The notes under the pieces were generated by a model that was given only the letters and a program-made list of their open reading frames with translations, did no database searches and was not told where the DNA came from. Positions 32,386 through 42,823 of a stretch of 64,000 nucleotides of DNA are shown in pieces. The stretch's first letter is position 1, and every line of letters begins with the position of its first letter. Source of the stretch: Lecanicillium sp. G3 (taxonomy: Eukaryota; Ascomycota; Sordariomycetes; Hypocreales; Cordycipitaceae); assembly GCA_037575805.1 (NCBI GenBank), contig JAZHPD010000039.1, positions 124,001-188,000 on the forward strand. The letters run 5' to 3'. Both the position numbers and the translations under genes were made by a program.

Positions 32386-35300
32386 TTCGTGAGTGGATAT
32401 TCTGCACTGGCAAGCTGCGCGCTCCCCTGGTGTTCTGTATCCTGACTGTGTCGTGTCTTTCCGACAAATGGTTTGTTTGATGCTCCGGTCGCAGCAACTT
32501 TTCGCGACGCTCGCCGCCAGCTCGCGATGGGCTACCGAATATTTGCAAGTAACGGGGCCAGGCAGCAGCAGCCGCTCAGCCACACCTGCAGCTTCAGCCA
32601 CACTAGCCACTCCACAGGTTCGGCAACTTCCGGTGGTGCTTGTTTGCTACCCTGTTGCGCGTGATCAGCTTCAACATTTCGCGGTTTTCGTGGCCGATGC
32701 CTGCCAAAAGAGCGCAGCGGTTTAAAGCAGCCAGATGGGCTGTTCAAGAGTCGGCTATATCTTTGAGATCCTATCAATCTACCCTTGCGGTCCAATGAAT
32801 CATGTCCGACATCAGTTCGATGTAACTCTTCAGCGTGGCTGGCTAGGGAAGCAGTGGGACGGTTTCCTGTCGATCACACTCGTAAGGAATTTTCACGTGT
32901 GGTGCATCTTGCGAGGTCAGTCGAGACTCAGCCAGGACGCCTCGGTCTATTTATCAGTACCATGAATGAGACATGTTTTCTGATCTTTTAGTCGACAATC
33001 ATACTCTTGGCTACCATCGTCGCTGGGCCCGTGTAAGTTGGCACAGCGCAATAGCAGCGCGCCACCAATACATTGAGGACAGCCGGTGGGATGGGTCGCT
33101 TCTGTTTCGAGAGTGGTAACTAGCATGGTCTGCCCTCCTTTCAGATCTCAAGAACTTCACGGCCAGGTCTTTGCTGCCTTTACGACCAAACCTCAAGTAG
33201 CCGTCAAGAAACTATTGCAAAGTGATGCTGTACCGCTTAAGGCAGATCCAGGTGAAGCTACAGTCAAGACTTTTTCTTTAATAAAAAGTGATCTGGAGTC
33301 TGCAGATTTTCCGGGAAAAATATATGAGAAAACCGGTGAATACGACACAGATAGCCAACAGTTACATCTTTACAATGCTTCGCGTGCAGCGCTGCGCGCC
33401 GTCACATGAACAGAAACATTATGTTACAGCCCACTTCCGGGATAGCGTCAGATTCTGATACCACCACTACACGATGTCGAAATTCAGACGGCTTACGACG
33501 CTTTCTACACCTTTAATAAAAGGCGTCGACTAGGGTTGTATCGGACGAGCCAAAGGAACTTTTGTACGCCAAACAGATGATCTGGCCAGAAGTGTCAGAG
33601 GAGTCTGGCTTGGCTTCACCGCCTCATGCTAAACTGTCAAGATGGCAACTCACATCAGAGGAAGCAATCAGAAGGCAGACTGCAAGTAATTGTTGCCAAG
33701 AAAGGATATGTCTAAATATGCCTAAAGTAAATAGACCAATAGCGACCTGGCGTGCCTTTTTGCATATACCAACGCAACGCTGTTGACCACATAAGACTGC
33801 AGGGATTTTTGACAGGAAACCTGGCGGCGAGTTTCACTTCAACGGGGTCTGGATTATGATTGTTGTTGGCATAGTCCTCCGTTGGGGGCTGAGCTTATCT
33901 GCAACTTTGTCAAGCTTCTCGCCTACACGATACTGTGGCTGCCTGAGATCTGCGCTGAACAACATCGCCCCAAATAAGGGCCCCCGTATGCCGTCCCCGG
34001 TGCATGTTCGTGACTTATCCCCGCGGACATCTGATACGCGGCGGCCGAAGGAAAGCGTACTGTTTGTCTAAGCGTTCGGGTACTGCGGTTTAAACCCGCA
34101 GTTTGGCGTTCGTTGCCATGCTTCCCTTCTCGCTTAGTCTTGATCTAGACCGCAGAAGTGCACCTCGCCACACCATACGGACAGAGAACTCGTGATATCA
34201 GACAAGAGAAAAATACGCGAGTCGTTTGTTTGCAACCCGGCCGCGTCAGCTTGCGGCCTTACGTTGCAAATTGAAGGTCATGGGATGAGGGAACATCAGT
34301 TCGAGAACAACTGCCGGATGTAGGATTAAATCTGTTCTGCTGTTGGAAGATGTGCACATGCCAGATGGCACTGCCGAGAAGAGTAGAATCTATCGTGTCT
34401 TCCCGAGGAGGAAGCCGTATCATCCGTGTAATTGATGTAAGCGGAAAAAGCTTTCAGACGTTCAGGAGAAGGCATTGATCTTCCGATCGATACTGAAATA
34501 GGTAACATTATGGCGTATTTGACATCCCGGACGAATCGCCGAGAATTGGCGTCCAGGATCCAAATTGGGATACAGGATAAGGGACTGCGCCACAGACGAT
34601 CTTCACTCTCTTGATCCATTGCGGATAATTCCGCTCTCCCGTAAGGCAGAAAATCACATTCATGACAACCTATCACTTTATTTTCGCAGAGGCAGTGGGC
34701 AGAACTGGATCATCGTCGCTGCACCCACGCCCGAGTCTGAGCGTCACCGCCAGTACTCTGCACAGCAACGAGGCGGTGCAACGCACAGTCTTTCCACCAT
34801 CTACAATTGCCTCATCATTTGGCAGATAGAGCTAAGCCAAATGAGGATTGAAGAAATATGCGCGTAAGATATTCCCTGCGACAAAGTTGCGCGAATTGGC
34901 CGTCGGCATAAAGCACCCCTTGCTGGCGCGTGGGCCCGCGACGCGGGCTGTCAGTCTCGCTCTGCGTGTGCACGCCACCATTGGCTCTATCGCTCCCAAG
35001 GCGGGCAAGATTGGGGCCAGAGGAACTGGGAATAAGTGGGTGATCGGTAAGGTTAAATGCGAGGCGCCTGCAACTATGACTGGGTATAAAAAAGAAAAAA
35101 TGGTTTTCGTTGCAGCTGTCGGTGAAGCCCCAGAATAGTGAGACATACATCTCTCTGGGATACCGAGTTCCGCTAGAACGAAAGCAGTAAATGCTGGACA
35201 CTGAGCAGTCTTCGCTGAGGCTATTCAGGGATTAGAGAAAATTTTATAACCATATTCGTAGTCTGTCCAGGGTTACCCAGGCCGGGAACACCCGTACGGC

Positions 35301-35848
35301 TTCATGCCTCGCTTCCAGGCTGCAAAACCGGGAGTTCCAATATCCGGCATATACCTTGTAGACCGGAGAGGCGATGCATACGCCCGAGATAACCGGGTCA
35401 CCACTGGAAGTTCCGGTGCTAGTTCCGACGTCGTGTCTGGCCCAACTCTTTTCTCACCTGGACAGAGAGGGCAGCAACTGCGGAGAGATGGGTCTGGCGC
35501 ATGTTAAATTTTGGTAAGCAAGTGATATTGCCGTGCAGTTCAAATGCACATGTATCCGGTCTTGGCAGCGTTGTATGACTCGCAGCCTCTAAGCGTACAT
35601 GGGATTTACTACAGCTCTGAGCCTCTCCGTGTAAGTCGCGATATGACGGGCCGTCGTCGAGTTTAATGTATGATATCGGAGGCATACGTAGTCCTTTCAG
35701 TCTCCAAAGCTCTTATAAACTGGGTGCTCCTCCACTCCGTTTGAGGTTAGCCCGTAGACACCCAAAGTAGAGTTCGTCTCTTTTCAATAAGAAAACTCAA
35801 TTGAAGTTGCTCATTCTTGAACCTGCGGTGCTACTTCTTCTTGTCAAA
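32386..35848. other. Gene-poor region, 3.4 kb
   Basis: No supported gene. A few frames of about 100 codons (for example 33086-33409) show no domain and begin in ordinary sequence. A near-palindrome around ACTGCGGTTTAAACCCGCAG lies at 34082-34102. The right end provides the promoter of the large synthase; ATTTC/AATAAG-type leader sequence directly precedes its ATG. Confidence 0.4.
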
Positions 35849-38800
35849 ATGACTCCTCAAGCCGGGTTTCAGAATCTCTCTGTATTGCTCAGGCAATTTT
35901 ACAGTCTCTCGGTTGAGGGTATCGCCTTGAACCAACAGCTTCGAGCTCTCAACAACTCACAGCTCGACAAAAATCTTTTACTTTCCTCAATACCCAACAC
36001 ATCAACCATTTCTATAAAGCCACTGCAGCTTCTGAAGACACTTTTGAAAGAGATTGAAGGCCCTTGGCCGGCATTTTCTGTGATAAGATGCTGTACTCGA
36101 CTCTCCAAACTTCTCCCTGAAGAGGCTTGGACAAACCCACAAAGCGAGGCTGCTTTGATCTATGACGAGACAACAAAATTGGCCAAAAAGTCCTACCATT
36201 CTTTCGCACAGTTCCTCAGTGCTGAATCCAAGCCTGCCCTGCGAACACCGACACCAGATAACTTCATCACCCACAACGGTCTTTACAATTATGTCAACAA
36301 CTTCAAACTTCCTGTTACATCTATCGGCAATAAGAAACCTATTGTTGCCATTTCGTTGCCAAATAGCCCCTCAATGGCTGCAACTTGTGTGGCAGTGGCT
36401 ACATATTACACTGCCGCGCCTATCAATCAGGCTACGGGCGCTGAACAATTCAAGGCCGATGTCCTTCAATCCGGGGCCTGTGCTATCCTAACAACATTGG
36501 CAGACTACGAGAATCTAGAGCTGTCAAAACCCTGGGTCCAAGAAAATGACATCAAAGTCTTCGTCGTTTCTTGGTTCAAGGGTGACGACATCTCAGTGCA
36601 GACAGTAGATGGCAGCCCCATGCCGCCGTGCGATCAACCAACACCCAGCGTTGCCGACGACGTTGGCTTGATTTTATTCACCAGCGGAACTTCTGGTTCC
36701 AAAAAAGTCGTTCCCTTGACAGTCCACTGCCTGCTTGCAGGCATTGTCTTCGTTATGGACTCGTGGGGGCTGACCAACAACGACATTTGCCTCAACATGA
36801 TGCCTCTGTACCACGTCGGAGGCCTGGTGCGCAATATCTTTGCGCCGATGTTTTCTCACGGGTCGACAGTATGTTGCCCGACGTTTGACGCCACGATGTT
36901 TTGGGACGTGGCCGAAGCAATCCAGCCCACATGGTACTACGCATCCCCGTCAATGCACCAGGTCATTCTTAACGAAGCAGCTTCTCGCCCCCTCGCCCTC
37001 GAGAGAAGCCAGATCCGTCTCGCATGCAATGCAGCTGGCGCGCTTCTTCCAGCTCTTGCAAACCAGCTGCATGACACCTTCAACTGTGTTGTGCTGCCCA
37101 GCTACGGCATGACGGAATGCATGCCAATCTCTACACCGCCGCTGGATTACAAGCTCGATCGCGAAGGAACCTCGGGTATTAGCGTCGGCCCTGGCCTTGC
37201 TATTCTTGACGGCTCCGAGAAAAAAGTACAGGGTGAAACAGTGGGAAGAATCTGCGTTCGCGGCGAGCCTCTATTTCCAGGGTACATGAGGCCGGATGGC
37301 TCCATTGACAAATCGTGCTTCAACGCCAATGGCTGGTTTGATACTGGTGACCTGGGATACATGGACAACGACGGCTATCTTTACATTACCGGCCGAAGTA
37401 AAGAAGTCATCAACCGCGGTGGCGAGCTCATTTCACCTTTTGAAGTTGAAAACGCTATTTTAAAGGCCTCGCTGGTCGAAGGCTCACCAATCAAGGGCCG
37501 CGTGTCGCACGCGCTCGCCTTCGCCGCCAACCACGACGTTCTTCAAGAAGTGGTTGGCGTCGTCATTGTCACCCCAAGGGTACTACCGCGCCCAGATCTT
37601 GGCAGCATACAAGCTGCCCTGAAGGCATCGTTGCAGCAGGCGAAATGGCCAGTCGTCGTCACTTACATGGAGGACGTACCCAAAAGAAACAACAAAGTAC
37701 TGCGCATCAGCTTGGCCAAGCGTATGTCGCTGCCTACGTTTACAGACGACACACCCTACTGTGAGAGACATTGGGAAGCTGTCTGCCCCGCTCCAGATAC
37801 AGAGCTCAAAGTGAGCATCGATGCGGCGTTGTGCCAACCCGACATAGGCAGCATGAGGGCCCATCTTCGCGAAGTTACGCCTGTCAACACGCAAAGCCAT
37901 GCCCGTCTCAACCCTGCGGGGGATGCTATTCAAGTATTTCTTGCTTCTACCGATTCATCTAGCGGTCAACCGGAGAAGAAAATCGCAGATGAAATCGTCT
38001 CACAACTCCGCGCCAGGGTTCACAACTACCTAATCCCGCAACAAATCTATTTGATGCCACAGCCACTGCCTCTCGATGAGTTTGGCCTCATCCATGAAGC
38101 AAAATTATCAGAAAATTTGGACAAGATGCTCGGTGCCTCACTGGCCGCTCTCCAAAGCTCGACAGGCGGCAAGATTACAAAGATCTTTAGCGATATCCTA
38201 GGACTGCCCACGGCCGATATCCCCAGCGACGTTGATTTCTTCAGCCTGGGCGGTGACTCGCTGCGCGCCGGTCGACTTATTTCCGAAGTTCGATCCGTGT
38301 TTGGCGTGCAGCTCCCCATCAGCATAGTCTTCAACAACGGCAGAGTTTCGGAGCTCGCCAAGCAAATCGAGATACAGCTTGACGAGTCCCCCCAAGACGA
38401 CGACGTGAAAGAGGAGCTGCCCGGCTGCACCGAGACGTACAGCTCAACCAACCCAATCCTGCTCCTGCTCCAGCTTCTCCCTATGGTATTTGCATACCCA
38501 CTACGACGAGGATCTCAGTGGACTATTTTTATTATGACCGTATCGTACATGGAGAACTGGGTAACTTTCACGTCTGTGCCCGGGCGTCTGCTCAACCTCG
38601 TCGTCAGTATCGCTCTCGCTATTCTGATCGTGAGAGCTGTCGCGCCGTTTATCGGTATAGCAGCAAAGTGGCTTATTATTGGCAGACATCGCGAGGGTCT
38701 ATATCCGATGTGGGGGTGGTATCACACACGATGGTGGCTTGTCGAGAAGTTTGTCGCCGTGGCGGGCCTGGGCCTGTTCGCCACGAACGATTATACCAAG

Positions 38801-40948
38801 TCCATCTACTACCGCGCCATGGGCGCCAAGATTGGGAAGAATGTCAAATTCGAGCAGGTCTACTTGGGCGAATGGGATCTGCTTGAAATTGGCGACGACG
38901 TCGAGCTGGTGAAGTGCTCTCTTCGCCCCTTCGCCGTTGAGCGCAACACATCCATGTACCTCGGAAAAATCACTATCGGCTCCAGATCAAGCATCGGCAT
39001 CTCCTCAATTATCGCGCCTGGATCTTCGATTGCGCCCAATACCTGCATCGGAATGAACTCGTCGAGCTGGGAGCTCCAGGACGCGGACGAAAGCAACAGA
39101 GGTCTTACCCGAGGCAGCGGACTGAAGCCTCACTGGTCGGCACTGCTCTTCCTCACCGTGCCAATCGTCATTATTGTATGGGCTGCCGCAATCATACCAT
39201 GGGTCTCTGGGCTTCTTGGCATGGTCATCACCCTCCCCAAAGACACGGTATTCCTCGTACGAGGGGTTTTGAACTGGCTCAGCTCCGGGCGCCGTCTGGC
39301 ATTCCACTATGCGGCCTTGGTGTTGCGCGTTTCCCTCACGCCATTCGTCTACTTTCTCTGCACCGTCGCCATCAAAAAGATACTGGACTGCATATTCGGC
39401 GAGATGCCCACAGTGGCGCATGCCAAGCCCCGGCCCGTCGACGTCTGGAGGTCCCACCTCATCATGACCCTCCTGCCCGTCACAAGGCTCCACGAGATGA
39501 CCAGCCTGTTTGGGCAGCACTACGAGGCGACCTCCATTGCGCTTCGCCTGCTCGGTGCCAAAGTTGGGAAGCGAGTGTACTGGCCCGGCACCGGCCCCGC
39601 CATTACCGACTACCATCTGCTCGATGTCGGCAACGACGTGGTTTTCGGCTCTCGTTCAGACCTGGTCACGACAGACAAACATGGCCAGGCCAAGATTGTC
39701 ATTGGAGATCGTTCCATGATTGCGGATCGGGTGACTCTCCTTCCAGGAGTCAGGATTGGCGAGCAGACAACTATGGGATCTGGGTCTGTGACGCGACGCA
39801 ATAAGGCGTACAATGACGGCGGCACGTACGTTGGCTCCAAGGGCGGCGACGCTGTCTGCTTGTCGAGTGGCATCCAGCCTAAGACTGTGAGCCGCCACAG
39901 AGCTATCAGAAAGATACAGAAGCAGTCGAGTGGTGATAGCACCATAATCGGTGACAATGACAGCGATCAGGTCAAAATCAGCCCTGGCGCAAATCCGCAA
40001 TCAAAAAGCCAGAATACATTTGTCAATCTCAAGCGCAACACGTATGGCAAGGAGAAACTCACGGTGAAGAGCATTAACTCGCAGTCCGGATATGAAGAAG
40101 ATGAGCCCCGTGAGCCCTCGGAAGAGGAGATGTCCCCCTTTGGACGGGCATACTACCTCAAGAAAGCACCGTATCACGTCTTCGGCCCCTTTTCCATCTT
40201 CTTATACTCCATGTTCATGCACATCTTCACCTCCGTCTACTGGAACGCCGCCAACATCTCGGCAGTGCAGGTCGTCAACATCATCATCGACAGCAGCGTC
40301 GAGCGCGAGGTCGGCTTCTGGGCCAACAGCGGCGCCATCCTGGGCTTCATGGTCGTGGCAATCAGCTTCTTCACGACCCTCCAAGCCGTCGTCGCGCTCG
40401 CCGTCGTCGTCGCATCCAAGTGGGCGCTGCTCGGCCGCCGCCGCCCGGGCAACTACGACTGGGACAAGAGCTCGTACTGCCAGCTCTGGCAGCTCTACCT
40501 CAGCATCGAGCTGCTCCGCCGCAGCTGCTACCTCGGCCACGGCGTGCTGGGCATGCTGACTGGCACGCGCTGGATCGTGTGGTACTTCCAGCTGCTGGGC
40601 GCCGACATCGGGCGCGATGTGGCGCTCTTCGCCAACGGGCGGCCGGCCCTCATGTTCACGGAGCCGGACCTCATCACGCTGGGCGACCGCGTGGCGATTG
40701 ACGACTCGAGCGTCGTGGGGCACATCAACAGCCGCGGCACGTTTGACCTCAACAGGTTGGAAATTGGGGACCGGTGCGTCATGCGATCGGGGAGTCGGCT
40801 GCTGAGCGGCGCGACGATGAAGAAGGACAGTTGCCTGTTGGAGCACACGCTCATCATGGGCGGTGATGTGGTTGAGGAAGGGTGGACGATGCAAGGGTGG
40901 CCGGCTGAGAGACGTAGAGGCCAACGACTAACGGTTTCGAATGAATAG
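35849..40948 (+). CDS. Membrane NRPS-like synthase, poly-lysine-synthetase-like (A-T plus three membrane/left-handed-helix blocks)
   Basis: Intronless 1,699-aa protein. Adenylation domain: A3 LILFTSGTSGSKK near residue 275, FDAT with Asp347, A5 SYGMTECMP, TGD loop and GRSKEVINRGGE, A10 NNKVLR with Lys616. A degenerate second ANL C-subdomain-like segment (about 690-770) follows. The carrier domain DFFSLGGDSLRAG has the phosphopantetheine Ser804. Then come three blocks, each with TM helices followed by hexapeptide left-handed-helix repeats: TM about 868-950 and helix about 985-1075; TM 1098-1185 and helix 1231-1318; TM 1444-1528 and helix 1577-1685. This order is that of the NRPS terminal-domain proteins (TIGR02353), of which bacterial epsilon-poly-lysine synthetase is the studied member. 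The substrate is unknown: FDAT suggests an amino group is recognised, but the rest of the A domain also resembles Pcs60/AAE3 acyl-CoA ligases. There is no condensation or reductase domain. The ATG at 35849 sits in good context (AAAATGA). Confidence 0.85.
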   Translation: MTPQAGFQNLSVLLRQFYSLSVEGIALNQQLRALNNSQLDKNLLLSSIPNTSTISIKPLQLLKTLLKEIEGPWPAFSVIRCCTRLSKLLPEEAWTNPQSEAALIYDETTKLAKKSYHSFAQFLSAESKPALRTPTPDNFITHNGLYNYVNNFKLPVTSIGNKKPIVAISLPNSPSMAATCVAVATYYTAAPINQATGAEQFKADVLQSGACAILTTLADYENLELSKPWVQENDIKVFVVSWFKGDDISVQTVDGSPMPPCDQPTPSVADDVGLILFTSGTSGSKKVVPLTVHCLLAGIVFVMDSWGLTNNDICLNMMPLYHVGGLVRNIFAPMFSHGSTVCCPTFDATMFWDVAEAIQPTWYYASPSMHQVILNEAASRPLALERSQIRLACNAAGALLPALANQLHDTFNCVVLPSYGMTECMPISTPPLDYKLDREGTSGISVGPGLAILDGSEKKVQGETVGRICVRGEPLFPGYMRPDGSIDKSCFNANGWFDTGDLGYMDNDGYLYITGRSKEVINRGGELISPFEVENAILKASLVEGSPIKGRVSHALAFAANHDVLQEVVGVVIVTPRVLPRPDLGSIQAALKASLQQAKWPVVVTYMEDVPKRNNKVLRISLAKRMSLPTFTDDTPYCERHWEAVCPAPDTELKVSIDAALCQPDIGSMRAHLREVTPVNTQSHARLNPAGDAIQVFLASTDSSSGQPEKKIADEIVSQLRARVHNYLIPQQIYLMPQPLPLDEFGLIHEAKLSENLDKMLGASLAALQSSTGGKITKIFSDILGLPTADIPSDVDFFSLGGDSLRAGRLISEVRSVFGVQLPISIVFNNGRVSELAKQIEIQLDESPQDDDVKEELPGCTETYSSTNPILLLLQLLPMVFAYPLRRGSQWTIFIMTVSYMENWVTFTSVPGRLLNLVVSIALAILIVRAVAPFIGIAAKWLIIGRHREGLYPMWGWYHTRWWLVEKFVAVAGLGLFATNDYTKSIYYRAMGAKIGKNVKFEQVYLGEWDLLEIGDDVELVKCSLRPFAVERNTSMYLGKITIGSRSSIGISSIIAPGSSIAPNTCIGMNSSSWELQDADESNRGLTRGSGLKPHWSALLFLTVPIVIIVWAAAIIPWVSGLLGMVITLPKDTVFLVRGVLNWLSSGRRLAFHYAALVLRVSLTPFVYFLCTVAIKKILDCIFGEMPTVAHAKPRPVDVWRSHLIMTLLPVTRLHEMTSLFGQHYEATSIALRLLGAKVGKRVYWPGTGPAITDYHLLDVGNDVVFGSRSDLVTTDKHGQAKIVIGDRSMIADRVTLLPGVRIGEQTTMGSGSVTRRNKAYNDGGTYVGSKGGDAVCLSSGIQPKTVSRHRAIRKIQKQSSGDSTIIGDNDSDQVKISPGANPQSKSQNTFVNLKRNTYGKEKLTVKSINSQSGYEEDEPREPSEEEMSPFGRAYYLKKAPYHVFGPFSIFLYSMFMHIFTSVYWNAANISAVQVVNIIIDSSVEREVGFWANSGAILGFMVVAISFFTTLQAVVALAVVVASKWALLGRRRPGNYDWDKSSYCQLWQLYLSIELLRRSCYLGHGVLGMLTGTRWIVWYFQLLGADIGRDVALFANGRPALMFTEPDLITLGDRVAIDDSSVVGHINSRGTFDLNRLEIGDRCVMRSGSRLLSGATMKKDSCLLEHTLIMGGDVVEEGWTMQGWPAERRRGQRLTVSNE

Positions 40949-41345
40949 ATGCCATTGTGTTCCATATATATATATATTAGTTCTATGTTGTGCTATATAG
41001 ATGCCAATTTGTTGGTAGTCGAGCCCGGAAGGAAACCTCCCGTTCTAGTCGACCGAGATATCCATTTTACTGAGTTGATTAATTCGTGTCTTCCCACGTA
41101 TAAAATCACCCCTTCTTTCCCAATATTCTATCTGTGCATGGCCTCCAAACGAAGAAAAGAAAAACACCGTGGCTAATGAATCTAACATAAACACCAAATC
41201 AAGTAAATCGCTCCAATCCCAGGGTATATATGCATACATGATGAGTTGAGGCTGGCGCAGACACAGACAACCAGCCTCGATAGATGATCCCGCTCTAAAA
41301 AAAAAAAACAAGAACATCATTCTACACTTTGAAAGAGCCTCCAGC
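40949..41345. other. Convergent 3' flanks
   Basis: AT-rich region between the stop of the synthase (+) and of the membrane-protein gene (-), with an A-run near 41299. No gene seen. Confidence 0.5.
40966..40978. repeat. TA dinucleotide run
   Basis: ATATATATATATA-type stretch in the 3' flank of the synthase gene; probably UTR sequence. Confidence 0.6.
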
Positions 41346-42823
41346 TCAGACTTCTTTGACAGGGGGGGTGTCGGCATCGCTCGCGGGCGCGTTGTCTGGC
41401 GGGGGCGGCGTCGCGGTCGGCGAACCGTGAAGCACGGGGGTTCCGGAGCCCTCGACCTTTCCGGACTGCCACTCGATGCGCTCGCGGACCATGTCGTGCT
41501 TGCACCAGCGGACAGTGATGATGCCCCAGAGCACCATCCAGAGGAAGGGGACGGCCCAGCAGATTCCGTAGGCGGCCGTTGCGGGGACGGGATGGATGAC
41601 GGCGATGACGGTGAGCGGTACGGCGACAAGGAGGGCGGGGATGGACCAGAAGATGGACTGGATATAGAGCATGCGTCGAAATCGGGGACTGGCCTTGTAT
41701 CGGGCGGCGAGGGCTTCGCGGAACGGACGGCCGGCACCGGCGTTGACGGCGACAATGTCTTCAATGAAGTAGTATACAGCGGGGAGGACCTGCCAAAAGT
41801 TAGTGGAGTCACATAAAAGTTACTGGAATCAGCGAGTATTCGTACCTTGCCGCCCTTTGGAGTAGAGCTGAGGCGAAAGGGAGCCTTCCACCCCATCATA
41901 TGATATAGTTGGATGAAGGCCATGACGCCGCCAATGGAGTAGAGGATGGCAGGCGCCGGCATACACAGCACTCGTAGCCAGACAATATGGGGCACACTGC
42001 CAACGATAAAGAGCGCTGTGACGGCCGTGATGGTGATGACCGAGGTATAAGTAACAACATCGAAGCACCATCTGCTATTCGTACCCAGGGGGCGGTAGAA
42101 TCGCTCACTCTTGATCAGACGCAGCGTGCGAATGGCAAATTCGAGATACGTGGGTCCGCCCCAAATGGTGGTGACGACAGCGAAGATGATCCAGCCCTCG
42201 ACATCGCCGGCGTAGTACATGCCATAGTAGAGCGCAATGGGGATGGCACAGGCGTCGACAAAGACGAGAAAGGCGAAGATGAAGAGGCGCCAGCGTTTCC
42301 AGCCGTGGTGCCAGGTAAAGGGAAGCTGAGGCAGCAGGTTCGGGTTGTCGTCATAGTACTCCTCGAGCGTCTTGGCGCGGCGTCGATACTCGGTGCGCGT
42401 GGCGGCGCGGGAGTCGTAGTATGCAGCGGCGGACTGGCGGCGAGCGTACGACAAGCTGCGGCGCGGGACACCGTCCGGCTGCGATGGCGGTGTCGTCCCG
42501 GTGGCCGTATGCCCGCTGGCGAGGACGGAGCTCGCGCGGTTGAGGTTGAAGTTGAGGTCCGTGGAGTGGCGCTTGGGACGGCCGGCGGCGATGGTGACGG
42601 AGCGACGGGGCGGCTTGATGTTCTCTTCGCTGACAGTGTTGGCGATGGCGCCCTCGGTGTTCTCGTCGATGGCGTTGGTGTCGCCCGTCAGCGACGCCTC
42701 CCGGTTGCTCTGCGACTTGGTCACCGGAACGGGCGGGAGGGACGGAAACGGTGACGACGACGTGGCGACGGGGGAGGCCGGATTCGAGCTCGTGTGGGAG
42801 CTGCCGCGTCGAATCTCTGGCAT
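41346..42823 (-). CDS. Conserved six-TM fungal membrane protein, unknown function
   Basis: Predicted 473-aa protein; exons on minus strand 42823-41846 and 41789-41346 with a 56-nt intron that joins GGK to VLPAVYYFIEDI. A long Ser/Pro/Thr-rich, basic, probably disordered N-terminus (about 1-165) is followed by six hydrophobic segments. These include RLFIFAFLVFVDACAIPIAL, GWIIFAVVTTIWGGPTYLEF, ITITAVTALFIVG, LRVLCMPAPAILYSIGG, QSIFWSIPALLVAVPLTVIA and YGICWAVPFLWMVLWGIITV. Between TM4 and TM5 lies a conserved-looking loop, FIEDIVAVNAGAGRPFREAL, followed by ARYKASPRFRRM. I recall such proteins as widespread in Pezizomycotina without assigned function. The C-terminus is Pro/Asp-rich and probably cytosolic. 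Its wide conservation argues that it is a bystander to the neighbouring synthase. Confidence 0.82.

Noticed and set aside
33086..33409. 107-codon plus-strand frame in the gene-poor tract
   Set aside because: No homology recognised, no splice partners, ordinary base composition; not enough to call a gene.
34082..34102. Near-palindrome around TTTAAA
   Set aside because: Single short imperfect palindrome with no second copy or nearby gene start; could easily be chance.
40202..40924. 240-codon frame antisense to the synthase C-terminus
   Set aside because: Ala/Val/Asp/His-rich shadow; the plus strand encodes well-defined TM and hexapeptide repeats.
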